NCBI RefSeq assembly: GCF_026168555.1
Contig: NZ_CP092471.1
Location: 2,366,501 to 2,430,500, forward strand
From: Qipengyuania spongiae
Lineage (GTDB): Bacteria; Pseudomonadota; Alphaproteobacteria; Sphingomonadales; Sphingomonadaceae
Reading direction: 5' to 3'
DNA: 64,000 nucleotides
Part shown: positions 57,156 through 64,000 of the stretch, piece after piece
Layout: every line of letters starts with the position of its first letter
Numbering within the stretch: the first letter of the stretch is position 1
Notes under the pieces: model-generated
Database searches by the model: none
What the model was told of the DNA's origin: nothing
Seen by the model: only the letters and a program-made list of their open reading frames with translations
Position numbers and translations under genes: made by a program

Positions 57156-57357
57156 GCTTTTGGCCTCCGAATGACCGGGGCAGCTTCGCGGCGACCCAGA
57201 AATATAAGATAAGGATCGGGATCAAACCAGTGAGAGAAGCCACGTCGAACCCCAACCGATCACCGAAAGCCTCGACCGCGGTGTACTGGGCCATCTTCGC
57301 AAACCCAACCATCAGCAGGATGACTGGCAGGGCAATAAGGACTTTAATCGCTCTCAC
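57148..57357 (-). CDS. 69-residue membrane protein between nuoD and nuoE
   Basis: A GTG at 57357 overlapping the nuoD stop (GTGA) starts a 69-residue protein with two hydrophobic segments ([15 protein letters not shown] and [16 protein letters not shown]) and a basic end ([12 protein letters not shown]). It ends eight bases inside nuoE. Conserved position within a tightly coupled operon supports it; function unknown. Confidence 0.62.
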   Translation of the reverse strand: MRAIKVLIALPVILLMVGFAKMAQYTAVEAFGDRLGFDVASLTGLIPILILYFWVAAKLPRSFGGQKHG

Positions 57358-58571
57358 CGATCGCACTCCCCGAACACCACGTCGATCGCGCCCAGAATGG
57401 CGGTTGCGTCGGGTAGCATGTGGCCCCTGCACATGAAATCCATTGCCTGGAGATGGCTGAACGCGGTCGGGCGGATCTTGCAGCGGTAGGGCTTGTTCGA
57501 TCCGTCGCTGACCAGATAGACGCCGAACTCGCCCTTGGGGCTTTCGGTCGCGACATAGACCTCGCCGGCAGGCACATGGAAACCCTCGGTGTAGAGCTTG
57601 AAGTGATGGATCAGCGCTTCCATCGACTGCTTCATCTCGGCGCGCTTGGGCGGAGCGACCTTTCGGTCATCGCTCGCGATCGGTCCCTGCGGGATTTCCG
57701 CAAGGCACTGCTTGATGATCTTCCGGCTCTCATAGACTTCCTTCACGCGAACCATGAAGCGGTCGTAGCAATCCGAATTGGTGCCGACAGGGATGTCGAA
57801 TTCCATCCGGTCGTAGACGTCGTAAGGCTGGCTCTTGCGCAGATCCCAAGGAATGCCGGCGGCACGGATCATCGGGCCAGAGAAGCCCCAGGCGAGCGCG
57901 TCTTCCTTGCTGACCACGGCAATGTCGACATTGCGCTGCTTGAATATGCGGTTGTCCATGACGAGGCTCATCGCGTCACCGAACAGTTCGGGCATCCGGT
58001 TGTCGAGCCATTCGCCGATGTCGACCAGCAGCTTCTCCGGCACGTCCTGGTGGACACCGCCCGGCCGCAGATAGGCGTGGTGCATACGCGCGCCGCTCAT
58101 CCGCTCGAAGAAGTTCATGCAATCTTCGCGCAGTTCGAACACCCACAGGTTCGGCGTCATGGCACCGACATCCATGACATGCGCGCCGATATTGAGCAGG
58201 TGATTGCAGATGCGTGTCAGTTCGGCGAACAGAACGCGCAGATACTGCGCCCGTTCGGGCACCTCCACGTTCAGCAGCTTCTCGATCGCCAAGACGTAGC
58301 TATGCTCCATGCACAGCGGCGAACAGTAATCGAGCCGGTCGAAATAGGGCAGCGCCTGCAGGTAGGTCTTGTGCTCGATCAGTTTCTCGGTGCCGCGATG
58401 GAGCAGGCCCACATGGGGATCGATCCGTTCGATGATCTCACCATCGAGCTCCATCACCATGCGCAGCACGCCGTGCGCGGCCGGATGCTGGGGGCCGAAA
58501 TTGATCGTGTAATTCGTGATCGTCTCGTCGCCGGTGGTCGGCGATTTCTCGATCTGCATGGCGGAACTCAT
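57354..58571 (-). CDS. nuoD: NADH-quinone oxidoreductase subunit D
   Basis: A 405-residue subunit forming the quinone-reducing site with NuoB. Core motifs are [56 protein letters not shown] and the C-terminal DVVFGECDR. It is separate from nuoC, unlike the fused NuoCD of enterics. The start at 58571 overlaps the upstream lipoprotein stop (ATGA). Confidence 0.97.
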   Translation of the reverse strand: MSSAMQIEKSPTTGDETITNYTINFGPQHPAAHGVLRMVMELDGEIIERIDPHVGLLHRGTEKLIEHKTYLQALPYFDRLDYCSPLCMEHSYVLAIEKLLNVEVPERAQYLRVLFAELTRICNHLLNIGAHVMDVGAMTPNLWVFELREDCMNFFERMSGARMHHAYLRPGGVHQDVPEKLLVDIGEWLDNRMPELFGDAMSLVMDNRIFKQRNVDIAVVSKEDALAWGFSGPMIRAAGIPWDLRKSQPYDVYDRMEFDIPVGTNSDCYDRFMVRVKEVYESRKIIKQCLAEIPQGPIASDDRKVAPPKRAEMKQSMEALIHHFKLYTEGFHVPAGEVYVATESPKGEFGVYLVSDGSNKPYRCKIRPTAFSHLQAMDFMCRGHMLPDATAILGAIDVVFGECDR

Positions 58572-59077
58572 GTACAGGCCCACTTTCCGGCGATGGTGCG
58601 GTTATCGCCTTGTTGGTCGGTAATCGTCAGGCGCGCATCGCTACCCCCGGCGCGGGTCAGCTTCGCCGAGAAGCCCTCGCCGCGGAAGGTAGTGCCGCCG
58701 CGAACCTCGTCGAGGCCGCCGGGCTGCGCGTCGAGCACCTGCATGCGACCCGCCACCTGAACGGCCGCCTTGCCCGGCAGGGTCGGCTCGTCCGGAGCCG
58801 CCGCAACGAGAAGCTGCTCGCCACCCGCGGAAAAGGTGCAGTTTCCGTCGCTGATGCCGAGATCGACCTTGCCGACATCGCCGAGCCGCTGGAGCTGGCG
58901 CGCATCGCCGGCCGCATTGGCGACCTGCGCTTCTGCCGGAGCGGCGGTCGCGCCCTCGGTGACCGAGCCGCTCGTGCCCACTCGGGCGGCGAAATCCTCG
59001 GCGGATTGCGCATCGGCAGCGGGCTGCGATCCGCAGGCGCCAAGCATCGCCACCGGAAGGAGCACGGCCAGCCTCAT
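58568..59077 (-). CDS. Lipoprotein of unknown function between nuoC and nuoD
   Basis: A 169-residue protein with a lipobox ([10 protein letters not shown], Cys15) and an Ala/Gln/Asp-rich linker. The C-terminal part reads like a compact beta domain with two cysteines ([15 protein letters not shown] and a terminal GKWACT). It overlaps nuoC (ATGA) on one side and nuoD (ATGA) on the other. No family was recognised and it is not a known complex I part. Confidence 0.65.
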   Translation of the reverse strand: MRLAVLLPVAMLGACGSQPAADAQSAEDFAARVGTSGSVTEGATAAPAEAQVANAAGDARQLQRLGDVGKVDLGISDGNCTFSAGGEQLLVAAAPDEPTLPGKAAVQVAGRMQVLDAQPGGLDEVRGGTTFRGEGFSAKLTRAGGSDARLTITDQQGDNRTIAGKWACT

Positions 59078-59916
59078 TCCTTCACCTCGGTGGCCTCGCC
59101 CGTATCGGTGGTCTTACCCTTGCGCGCAGGGCGGTCGGCGCGATCCTCGGTCGGTTCCGGCGCGGGCGCAGGGTCTTCGCCCGCGGCTTCCTCCGCGGGA
59201 GAACCGGAACTCACCTTCTTGGCAGCCTGCTCATCGGTTTTCTTGCCGGCCCCGGTATCGGAGGGCTTTTCCGTGACCTTGGGCTCGGAGACCGGCGGCG
59301 TGTCCGCCTTCTCGTCGCCCGGAAGGATGTAGTCCGCACCCTCCCAGGGGCTCATGAAATCGAACTGACGAAGGTCCTGCGGAAGGTCGACCGGCTCGTA
59401 TACCACCCGCTTCTGATCCTCGGAATAGCGCAGCTCTACATAGCCGGTAAGCGGGAAATCCTTGCGGAAGGGATGCCCTTCGAAGCCGTAATCAGTGAGG
59501 ATGCGGCGAAGATCCGTGTTCCCGTCGAACAGCACACCGTACATGTCGAAGACTTCGCGTTCCAGCCAACCGGCATTGGGCCAGACCGTTGTCACGGTCG
59601 GCACCGGCGTATCCTCGCTCGCGGTCACCTTGACCATGATTCGGTTATTTTTCGTGACCGAGAGCAGCATGTAGACCACCTCGAACCGCTCGGCGCGGCC
59701 GGGGTAATCGACACCCGCGATTTCCATCAGTTGCTGATAGGAATGCTGGTCGCGAAGAAGGCGCAGGACCGTTTCGACGCTGTCGCGCCGGACGGTGAAC
59801 ATGAGCTCGCCATGCTCGTCATGCGCTTCCACGAGATCGTCGCCGATTGCGGCAGAGAGCGTGTCTTTCAGCCCGTCGATCTGGGTGAAGCGCGGTGCGG
59901 AATGCAGGACAGCCAT
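59074..59916 (-). CDS. nuoC: NADH-quinone oxidoreductase subunit C
   Basis: A 280-residue peripheral-arm subunit. The conserved core is [27 protein letters not shown] and [48 protein letters not shown]. After the core, about 75 residues of Pro/Ala/Glu/Lys-rich low-complexity sequence (residues ~205-280) form an unusually long C-terminal tail. The stop overlaps the lipoprotein start. Confidence 0.95.
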   Translation of the reverse strand: MAVLHSAPRFTQIDGLKDTLSAAIGDDLVEAHDEHGELMFTVRRDSVETVLRLLRDQHSYQQLMEIAGVDYPGRAERFEVVYMLLSVTKNNRIMVKVTASEDTPVPTVTTVWPNAGWLEREVFDMYGVLFDGNTDLRRILTDYGFEGHPFRKDFPLTGYVELRYSEDQKRVVYEPVDLPQDLRQFDFMSPWEGADYILPGDEKADTPPVSEPKVTEKPSDTGAGKKTDEQAAKKVSSGSPAEEAAGEDPAPAPEPTEDRADRPARKGKTTDTGEATEVKE

Positions 59917-59917
59917 A

Positions 59918-60535
59918 TCAGCGCTCGATCGTTCCGACGCGGCGGATCTTCCGCTGCAACTGCATCACGCCGTAAAGAAGCGCTTCGGCGGTCGGCGGGC
60001 AACCAGGCACGTAGATGTCGACCGGCACGATGCGGTCGCATCCGCGCACCACGGAATAGCTGTAGTGATAGTAGCCGCCGCCATTGGCGCAGCTGCCCAT
60101 GCTGATGACGTATTTCGGCTCCGACATCTGGTCGTAGACCTTGCGCAGCGCGGGCGCCATCTTGTTGCAGAGCGTGCCGGCAACGATCATCACGTCGCTC
60201 TGGCGCGGAGACGCGCGCGGTGCGACGCCGAAGCGTTCCATATCGTAGCGCGGCATGTTCACGTGGATCATCTCGACCGCGCAGCAGGCAAGGCCGAACG
60301 TCATCCACCACAGCGAGCCGGTGCGAGCCCACTGGAACAGCTCTTCCGTGCTGGTGACGAGGAAACCTTTGTCGTTCACCTCGCCCGACAGGGAATCGTA
60401 GAAATCCTGGTCGGGCTGACGAAGCTCTCCCGCCCGCGCGGTCGGCGCGTCGTGCAACGCCTGGTTGTGGTCCGCAGTCAGCGGGCGGTAGTGATCGACC
60501 CGCGGCTGATTGTCGATGGTGCGATCTACTCCCAT
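59918..60535 (-). CDS. nuoB: NADH-quinone oxidoreductase subunit B
   Basis: A 205-residue subunit holding the terminal 4Fe-4S cluster N2. Ligands lie in [11 protein letters not shown] (tandem Cys), [23 protein letters not shown] and [15 protein letters not shown]. The first ~60 residues are a variable polar extension. ATG 60535 lies inside the last ten bases of nuoA. Confidence 0.96.
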   Translation of the reverse strand: MGVDRTIDNQPRVDHYRPLTADHNQALHDAPTARAGELRQPDQDFYDSLSGEVNDKGFLVTSTEELFQWARTGSLWWMTFGLACCAVEMIHVNMPRYDMERFGVAPRASPRQSDVMIVAGTLCNKMAPALRKVYDQMSEPKYVISMGSCANGGGYYHYSYSVVRGCDRIVPVDIYVPGCPPTAEALLYGVMQLQRKIRRVGTIER

Positions 60536-60900
60536 TCCAGGGCTCCAACTTTCCATGCGTAGGCGAAGCCGATGATGAGTTCGCCAAGGAAAACCATCAT
60601 CGTGATCCAGCCGGGCCAGCCTGTCAGATCGAGACTTACCGCCCAGGGAAACAGGAAGGCCGCTTCCAGATCGAAGATGATGAACAGGATCGCCACGAGA
60701 TAGAAGCGCACGTCGAACTGGCTGCGCGGCTCTTCGAATGCCGGAAAGCCGCATTCGTATTCGCTATATTTCTCCGCCGTGGGATTGTGCGTGCCGGTCA
60801 ACCGCGAAACACCCATCGGGAGAAACACGAAAGCGGCCGACAACGCGACGGCGATGAACAGGAAAATTAAAATGGGAAGGTATTGCGAAAGATCGACCAC
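60526..60900 (-). CDS. nuoA: NADH-quinone oxidoreductase subunit A
   Basis: A subunit of about 124 residues with three helices: [21 protein letters not shown], the conserved loop [43 protein letters not shown], and [20 protein letters not shown]. First gene of the nuo operon. GTG at 60900 (then VDLSQYLPI) fits the family best; TTG at 60912 is an alternative. The operon promoter must lie in the 116 bases before it. Confidence 0.95.
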   Translation of the reverse strand: MVDLSQYLPILIFLFIAVALSAAFVFLPMGVSRLTGTHNPTAEKYSEYECGFPAFEEPRSQFDVRFYLVAILFIIFDLEAAFLFPWAVSLDLTGWPGWITMMVFLGELIIGFAYAWKVGALEWE

Positions 60901-60983
60901 GTGGGAATCCAAGCCTAGGGCGGGTTTGGTTGCGCTCTAGGCCCCTCGCCGGGCAGGTGCAAGGGCAGGACGGGTGCAAAGCG

Positions 60984-61000
60984 CGAAGCATTCCATGCTT
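60984..61000. promoter_or_regulatory. Inverted repeat between the aldehyde dehydrogenase stop and nuoA
   Basis: GAAGCAT-TCC-ATGCTTC is a perfect 7-bp palindrome with a 3-base centre, placed about 85 bases upstream of the nuoA start and just past the end of the aldehyde dehydrogenase gene. It could be a nuo operator. No matching promoter was recognised. Confidence 0.3.
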
Positions 61001-61016
61001 CTAGGTCAAGCGCCGC

Positions 61017-62447
61017 CTACTTCATCTGGCTGCGAACCGCCTTGTCGGTCTTGCTGCCATAGGGCGGCTTGAACCCGGCGAGCTTGGCGACGTCGATCTT
61101 CGGCTGCGTGTAGACACTGCGAGCGTGGCTGAATTCGCGGAAGCCCTCTACACCATGATAGCTGCCCATCCCGCTCGCGCCCACGCCTCCGAATGGAAGG
61201 TCGTCCATCGAGACGTGGAAGATCACGTCGTTAACGGTGACACCGCCCGAAATGGTCTTCTCGAGGACCCGCTGTTCCTCCCGGCTGTCGCCACCGAAAT
61301 AATAGAGTCCGAGCGGACGGTCGTGCCGGTTCACGTACCCGATCGCCTCGTCTATGTGCGCGTAGGTCTTGACCGGGAGGACCGGTCCGAAAATTTCCTC
61401 CTGCATGGCCTGCATGTCATCGGTGACGTTGCGAAGGATGGTCAGCGGCATCTTTCGCGAATTGGTACCGGAGAAATTCTCGTCGCCGGGATTGACCTCG
61501 ATCACTTCGGCACCCTTGTCGCGCGCGTCCTGCACCATGGATTGAAGGCGGTCGAAATGGCGATCGGTCACGATGCTGGCATAGTCGTCGTTGGCGAGCA
61601 GTGAGGGATACATCTGCGCGGCCCCCTGCCAAACACCATGCACCGCCTCGTCAACTTTGTTTTCGGGAACGTAGAGGTAATCGGGCGCAAGACAGATCTG
61701 GCCCGCATTCATCATTTTGCCCATCGCGATCCGCTCGCCAGCCTTGGCGAAGTCCGCACTCTCGCCCAGGAACACCGGAGACTTTCCGCCGAGCTCGAGC
61801 GTAACGGGGACGAGGTTTCTGGAAGCGGCCTCCATCACCTTGCGACCCGTCGCGGTCGAACCCGTGAAGACCAGGTGATTGAACGGCAGTTCCGAGAAGG
61901 CGGCAGCGATGTCCGGCCCACCGGTGAAGACCGCACACTCGTCCGCACCGAAATTCGCCTCGACGAGATCCTGCATCAGCGCGCTGGTCTTCTCGGTGAA
62001 CTCGCTCGGCTTGATCATCGCGCGGTTGCCCGCGGCGAACACCTGCATCAGCGGCCCGAAGGTGAGATTGACCGGAAAATTCCACGGCGAAAGGATGCCG
62101 ATCACCCCCTTCGGCTCGTAGCGAAGTTCGGCCCTCGCGCCGAGAAGCCCCAGCGGGAATTGCACGTGGCGCTTCTCCGCTTTCGCCCATCGATCCATGT
62201 GCTTGAGGCAGTATTTGCCGAAATTCACCGTCCCGACGATGTCCGTCATCATGGACTGGCGCGGTGAGCGGTTGCCGAAATCCGCGCTCATCGCTGCGCA
62301 CAGTTCGTCGGCATTCTCCTTGAGGAGCCTGATAGCGCGTTCGATACGGTTCTTGCGCAGGCCCATGGGTTCGGGCCGCATCGCTTCGTGCGCTGTCCGT
62401 TGATCGCGCAGCACAGCCTCCATAGCGCTCGTCCCGTCGTCGGCCAT
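61017..62447 (-). CDS. Aldehyde dehydrogenase (coniferyl-aldehyde dehydrogenase type)
   Basis: A 476-residue NAD(P)-dependent aldehyde dehydrogenase. The cofactor and catalytic motifs are GILSPWNFPVNLTFGPL, KPSEFTEKTSALM, VFTGSTATGRKVM, VTLELGGKSPVF (Glu) and NAGQICLAPDYLYV (nucleophile Cys). The C-terminal SYHGVEGFREFSHARSVY is characteristic of the coniferyl-aldehyde group, whose members also use fatty and aromatic aldehydes; the true substrate is unknown. ATG 62447 is chosen because GGAG lies just upstream; earlier ATGs exist at 62459 and 62492. Divergent from the thiolase gene. Confidence 0.9.
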   Translation of the reverse strand: MADDGTSAMEAVLRDQRTAHEAMRPEPMGLRKNRIERAIRLLKENADELCAAMSADFGNRSPRQSMMTDIVGTVNFGKYCLKHMDRWAKAEKRHVQFPLGLLGARAELRYEPKGVIGILSPWNFPVNLTFGPLMQVFAAGNRAMIKPSEFTEKTSALMQDLVEANFGADECAVFTGGPDIAAAFSELPFNHLVFTGSTATGRKVMEAASRNLVPVTLELGGKSPVFLGESADFAKAGERIAMGKMMNAGQICLAPDYLYVPENKVDEAVHGVWQGAAQMYPSLLANDDYASIVTDRHFDRLQSMVQDARDKGAEVIEVNPGDENFSGTNSRKMPLTILRNVTDDMQAMQEEIFGPVLPVKTYAHIDEAIGYVNRHDRPLGLYYFGGDSREEQRVLEKTISGGVTVNDVIFHVSMDDLPFGGVGASGMGSYHGVEGFREFSHARSVYTQPKIDVAKLAGFKPPYGSKTDKAVRSQMK

Positions 62448-62532
62448 AGTGCTCTCCATTTGCCATTGCTGCGGCGCAACACTAAGTCGCATCCAGCCAC
62501 CGATATTTCAGAACCGAAAGGCCAGCACAAGC

Positions 62533-63729
62533 ATGACCCAGTTCAGCGCCTCCGATCCCGTCGTAATCCTCTCCTACGCCCGCACGCCGATGGGTGGTAT
62601 GCAGGGTGCCCTTGCGGATGTCTCGGCGACCGATCTCGGCGCCACCGCCGTCAAAGCGGCGGTGGAGCGTTCGGGTGTCGCGGGCGAGAAGTTCGACCGT
62701 GCCTATATGGGCTGCGTGCTTCCCGCCGGGCTGGGCCAGGCGCCGGCGCGTCAGGCGATGATCAAAGCCGGCCTCCCAAGGTCCGTGCAGGCGACCACCG
62801 TCAACAAGGTCTGCGGCAGCGGCATGCAGACAGTCATCATGGGCGCCGAGGCACTGGCCAGCGGCTCGGTTGACTATGTCGTTGCCGGGGGGATGGAGAG
62901 CATGACCAATGCGCCCTACCTCCTGAAGAAGCATCGCGGCGGTGCGCGGCTCGGGCACGACACGGCCTATGACCACATGTTCCTCGATGGGCTGGAAGAC
63001 GCCTACGAGGAAGGCCGCGCCATGGGCACCTTCGCGCAGGACACCGCCAACGAGTACCAGATGACGCGCGAGGAGATGGACGAATACTCTATCGAGAGCC
63101 TGCGCCGTGCGAACGCCGCGATCGAGAGCGGCGCCTTCGCCGACGAAGTCGTCCCGGTCACCTTCACCAATCGCGCCGGCGAGCAGACGGTCGAGCATGA
63201 CGAACAGCCCGGCAAGGGCAAGCCCGACAAAATCCCGACGCTACGCCCCGCCTTCGCCAAGGACGGCACGATCACCGCGGCAACATCGTCCTCGATCTCG
63301 GACGGGGCGGCTGCCGTCGTGCTCAGCCGCGAAAGCGTGGCGAAGGGCGCTGGCCAGACGCCAGTTGCGAAGATCGTCGCCATGTCGGCCCATGCGCAGG
63401 AGCCTGCCGAATTCACCGTCGCGCCCATCGGTGCGATCGAGAAGGTCCTCGAAAAGGCCGAATGGTCCGCAGACGAGGTCGACCTGTGGGAAGTGAACGA
63501 GGCCTTCGCCTGCGTGGCAATGTTCGCCATGCGCGACATCGGCATCCCGCACGATAAGATCAACGTGAACGGCGGCGGCACCGCGCTCGGCCATCCGATC
63601 GGTGCGAGCGGCACGCGGATCATCGTGACGTTGCTCAATGCGCTGAAGCAGCAGGGCAAGAAGCGCGGTATCGCTTCGCTCTGCATTGGCGGCGGCGAAG
63701 CGACGGCGGTCGCGGTGGAGATGGTCTGA
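62533..63729 (+). CDS. Acetyl-CoA C-acetyltransferase (thiolase)
   Basis: A 398-residue biosynthetic-type thiolase condensing two acetyl-CoA, or cleaving 3-ketoacyl-CoA. The nucleophile Cys lies in VNKVCGSGMQTVIMGAEAL, the active-site His in GGGTALGHPIGASGTRI, and the second Cys in IASLCIGGGEATAVAVE; VNEAFACVAM is present. The start at 62533 fits the family N-terminus (DPVVILSYARTPMGGMQG). It may feed ketone-body, isoprenoid or polyhydroxybutyrate routes. No partner genes adjoin it. Confidence 0.94.
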   Translation: MTQFSASDPVVILSYARTPMGGMQGALADVSATDLGATAVKAAVERSGVAGEKFDRAYMGCVLPAGLGQAPARQAMIKAGLPRSVQATTVNKVCGSGMQTVIMGAEALASGSVDYVVAGGMESMTNAPYLLKKHRGGARLGHDTAYDHMFLDGLEDAYEEGRAMGTFAQDTANEYQMTREEMDEYSIESLRRANAAIESGAFADEVVPVTFTNRAGEQTVEHDEQPGKGKPDKIPTLRPAFAKDGTITAATSSSISDGAAAVVLSRESVAKGAGQTPVAKIVAMSAHAQEPAEFTVAPIGAIEKVLEKAEWSADEVDLWEVNEAFACVAMFAMRDIGIPHDKINVNGGGTALGHPIGASGTRIIVTLLNALKQQGKKRGIASLCIGGGEATAVAVEMV

Positions 63730-63785
63730 AAGCCGGTGGCACTTCCTTGATCACGGCGCGTTGGTGCCGCGAAAGGGGAAGTGTT

Positions 63786-64000
63786 ATGAGAAGCCTGATA
63801 CTTGTCACCGCGAGCTGCTCGCTGCTCGCCGCCTGCGGGAATCCTGCCGAGGAAGCCGACGATCCGATCGTGGCGGAAACGCCGGTCGCGCCCACGAATG
63901 CCGTCGACGGAATGGCGGGGACTTACGAAGTGGTGATGGCGGATGGAACGGTCGTCTCCCAGACCCTTCGCGCGGATGGCACCTACAGCGACGTCGCCGA
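63786..64000 (+). CDS. Lipoprotein, N-terminal part (runs off the window)
   Basis: An ATG at 63786 opens a frame to the window end (71 residues). It starts with a lipoprotein signal (MRSLILVTASCSLLAAC, Cys17) and an acidic, Pro/Ala-rich linker. The start of a beta domain follows (GMAGTYEVVMADGTVVSQTL, then RADGTYSDV). An AAAGGGGAAG ribosome-binding site lies upstream. The family is not identifiable from this part. Confidence 0.75.
   Translation, partial: MRSLILVTASCSLLAACGNPAEEADDPIVAETPVAPTNAVDGMAGTYEVVMADGTVVSQTLRADGTYSDVA

Noticed and set aside
57420..58760. A 446-codon plus-strand frame antisense to nuoD
   Set aside because: Shadow frame; nuoD on the other strand is complete and highly conserved.

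Overview
The window is high-GC chromosomal DNA from an alphaproteobacterium. The gene content and order point to the order Sphingomonadales, most likely Erythrobacteraceae: trp genes behind ppiD, lexA next to comEC, and nuo followed by birA, coaX, RNase J and DUF1467. This placement is inferred from gene order and protein character; no search was run. No insertion sequence, prophage, plasmid or CRISPR array was seen.

Layout. (1) 1-1.6 kb: end of an unknown gene, a VOC-family protein and an MscS-type channel. (2) 1.7-6.3 kb: a copper-resistance island with copA-copB divergent from csoR over two operator-like palindromes, a glutaredoxin-MauE fusion, and two decayed genes (DUF411-like and DUF305-like). 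(3) 6.35-13.2 kb: a minus-strand cluster resembling a functional-amyloid (Fap-type) secretion system. It encodes a huge Asp/Asn/Ser repeat protein, a smaller relative sharing its C-terminus, a C39 peptidase, an exported unknown, an outer-membrane barrel with an N-terminal coiled coil, a LuxR-type regulator and a small exported protein. Three of the exported proteins carry a double-glycine-like motif with identical spacing, which the C39 peptidase could recognise. This is the most promising undescribed system here.

(4) 13.4-19 kb: tRNA-Arg(CCT), DUF1178, a nitrilase-family amidase, grxC, an hsp20 gene behind a ROSE-like RNA thermometer, pyrG, secG and tpiA. (5) 19.2-29.5 kb: ppiD, trpE, a phosphodiester glycosidase, a prolyl iminopeptidase, trpG, trpD, trpC, moaC, moeA and lexA with an SOS box. 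(6) 29.5-34.5 kb: comEC, gltX and gltA with a strong terminator. (7) 34.5-41.4 kb: a histidine-kinase-like protein and an Hpt-like protein that both lack the phospho-accepting histidine, a nucleotidyltransferase-like membrane protein, and a long coiled-coil membrane protein. (8) 41.4-60.9 kb: RNase J, coaX and birA behind a complete nuoA-N operon for respiratory complex I. Six extra small or exported proteins are threaded between its subunits by stop/start overlaps. (9) 61-64 kb: an aldehyde dehydrogenase, an acetyl-CoA acetyltransferase and the start of a lipoprotein gene.

Start codons were chosen by ribosome-binding site, overlap with the preceding gene and family alignment from memory. GTG, TTG, a probable CTG (trpE) and a probable ATA (moaC) start are proposed.
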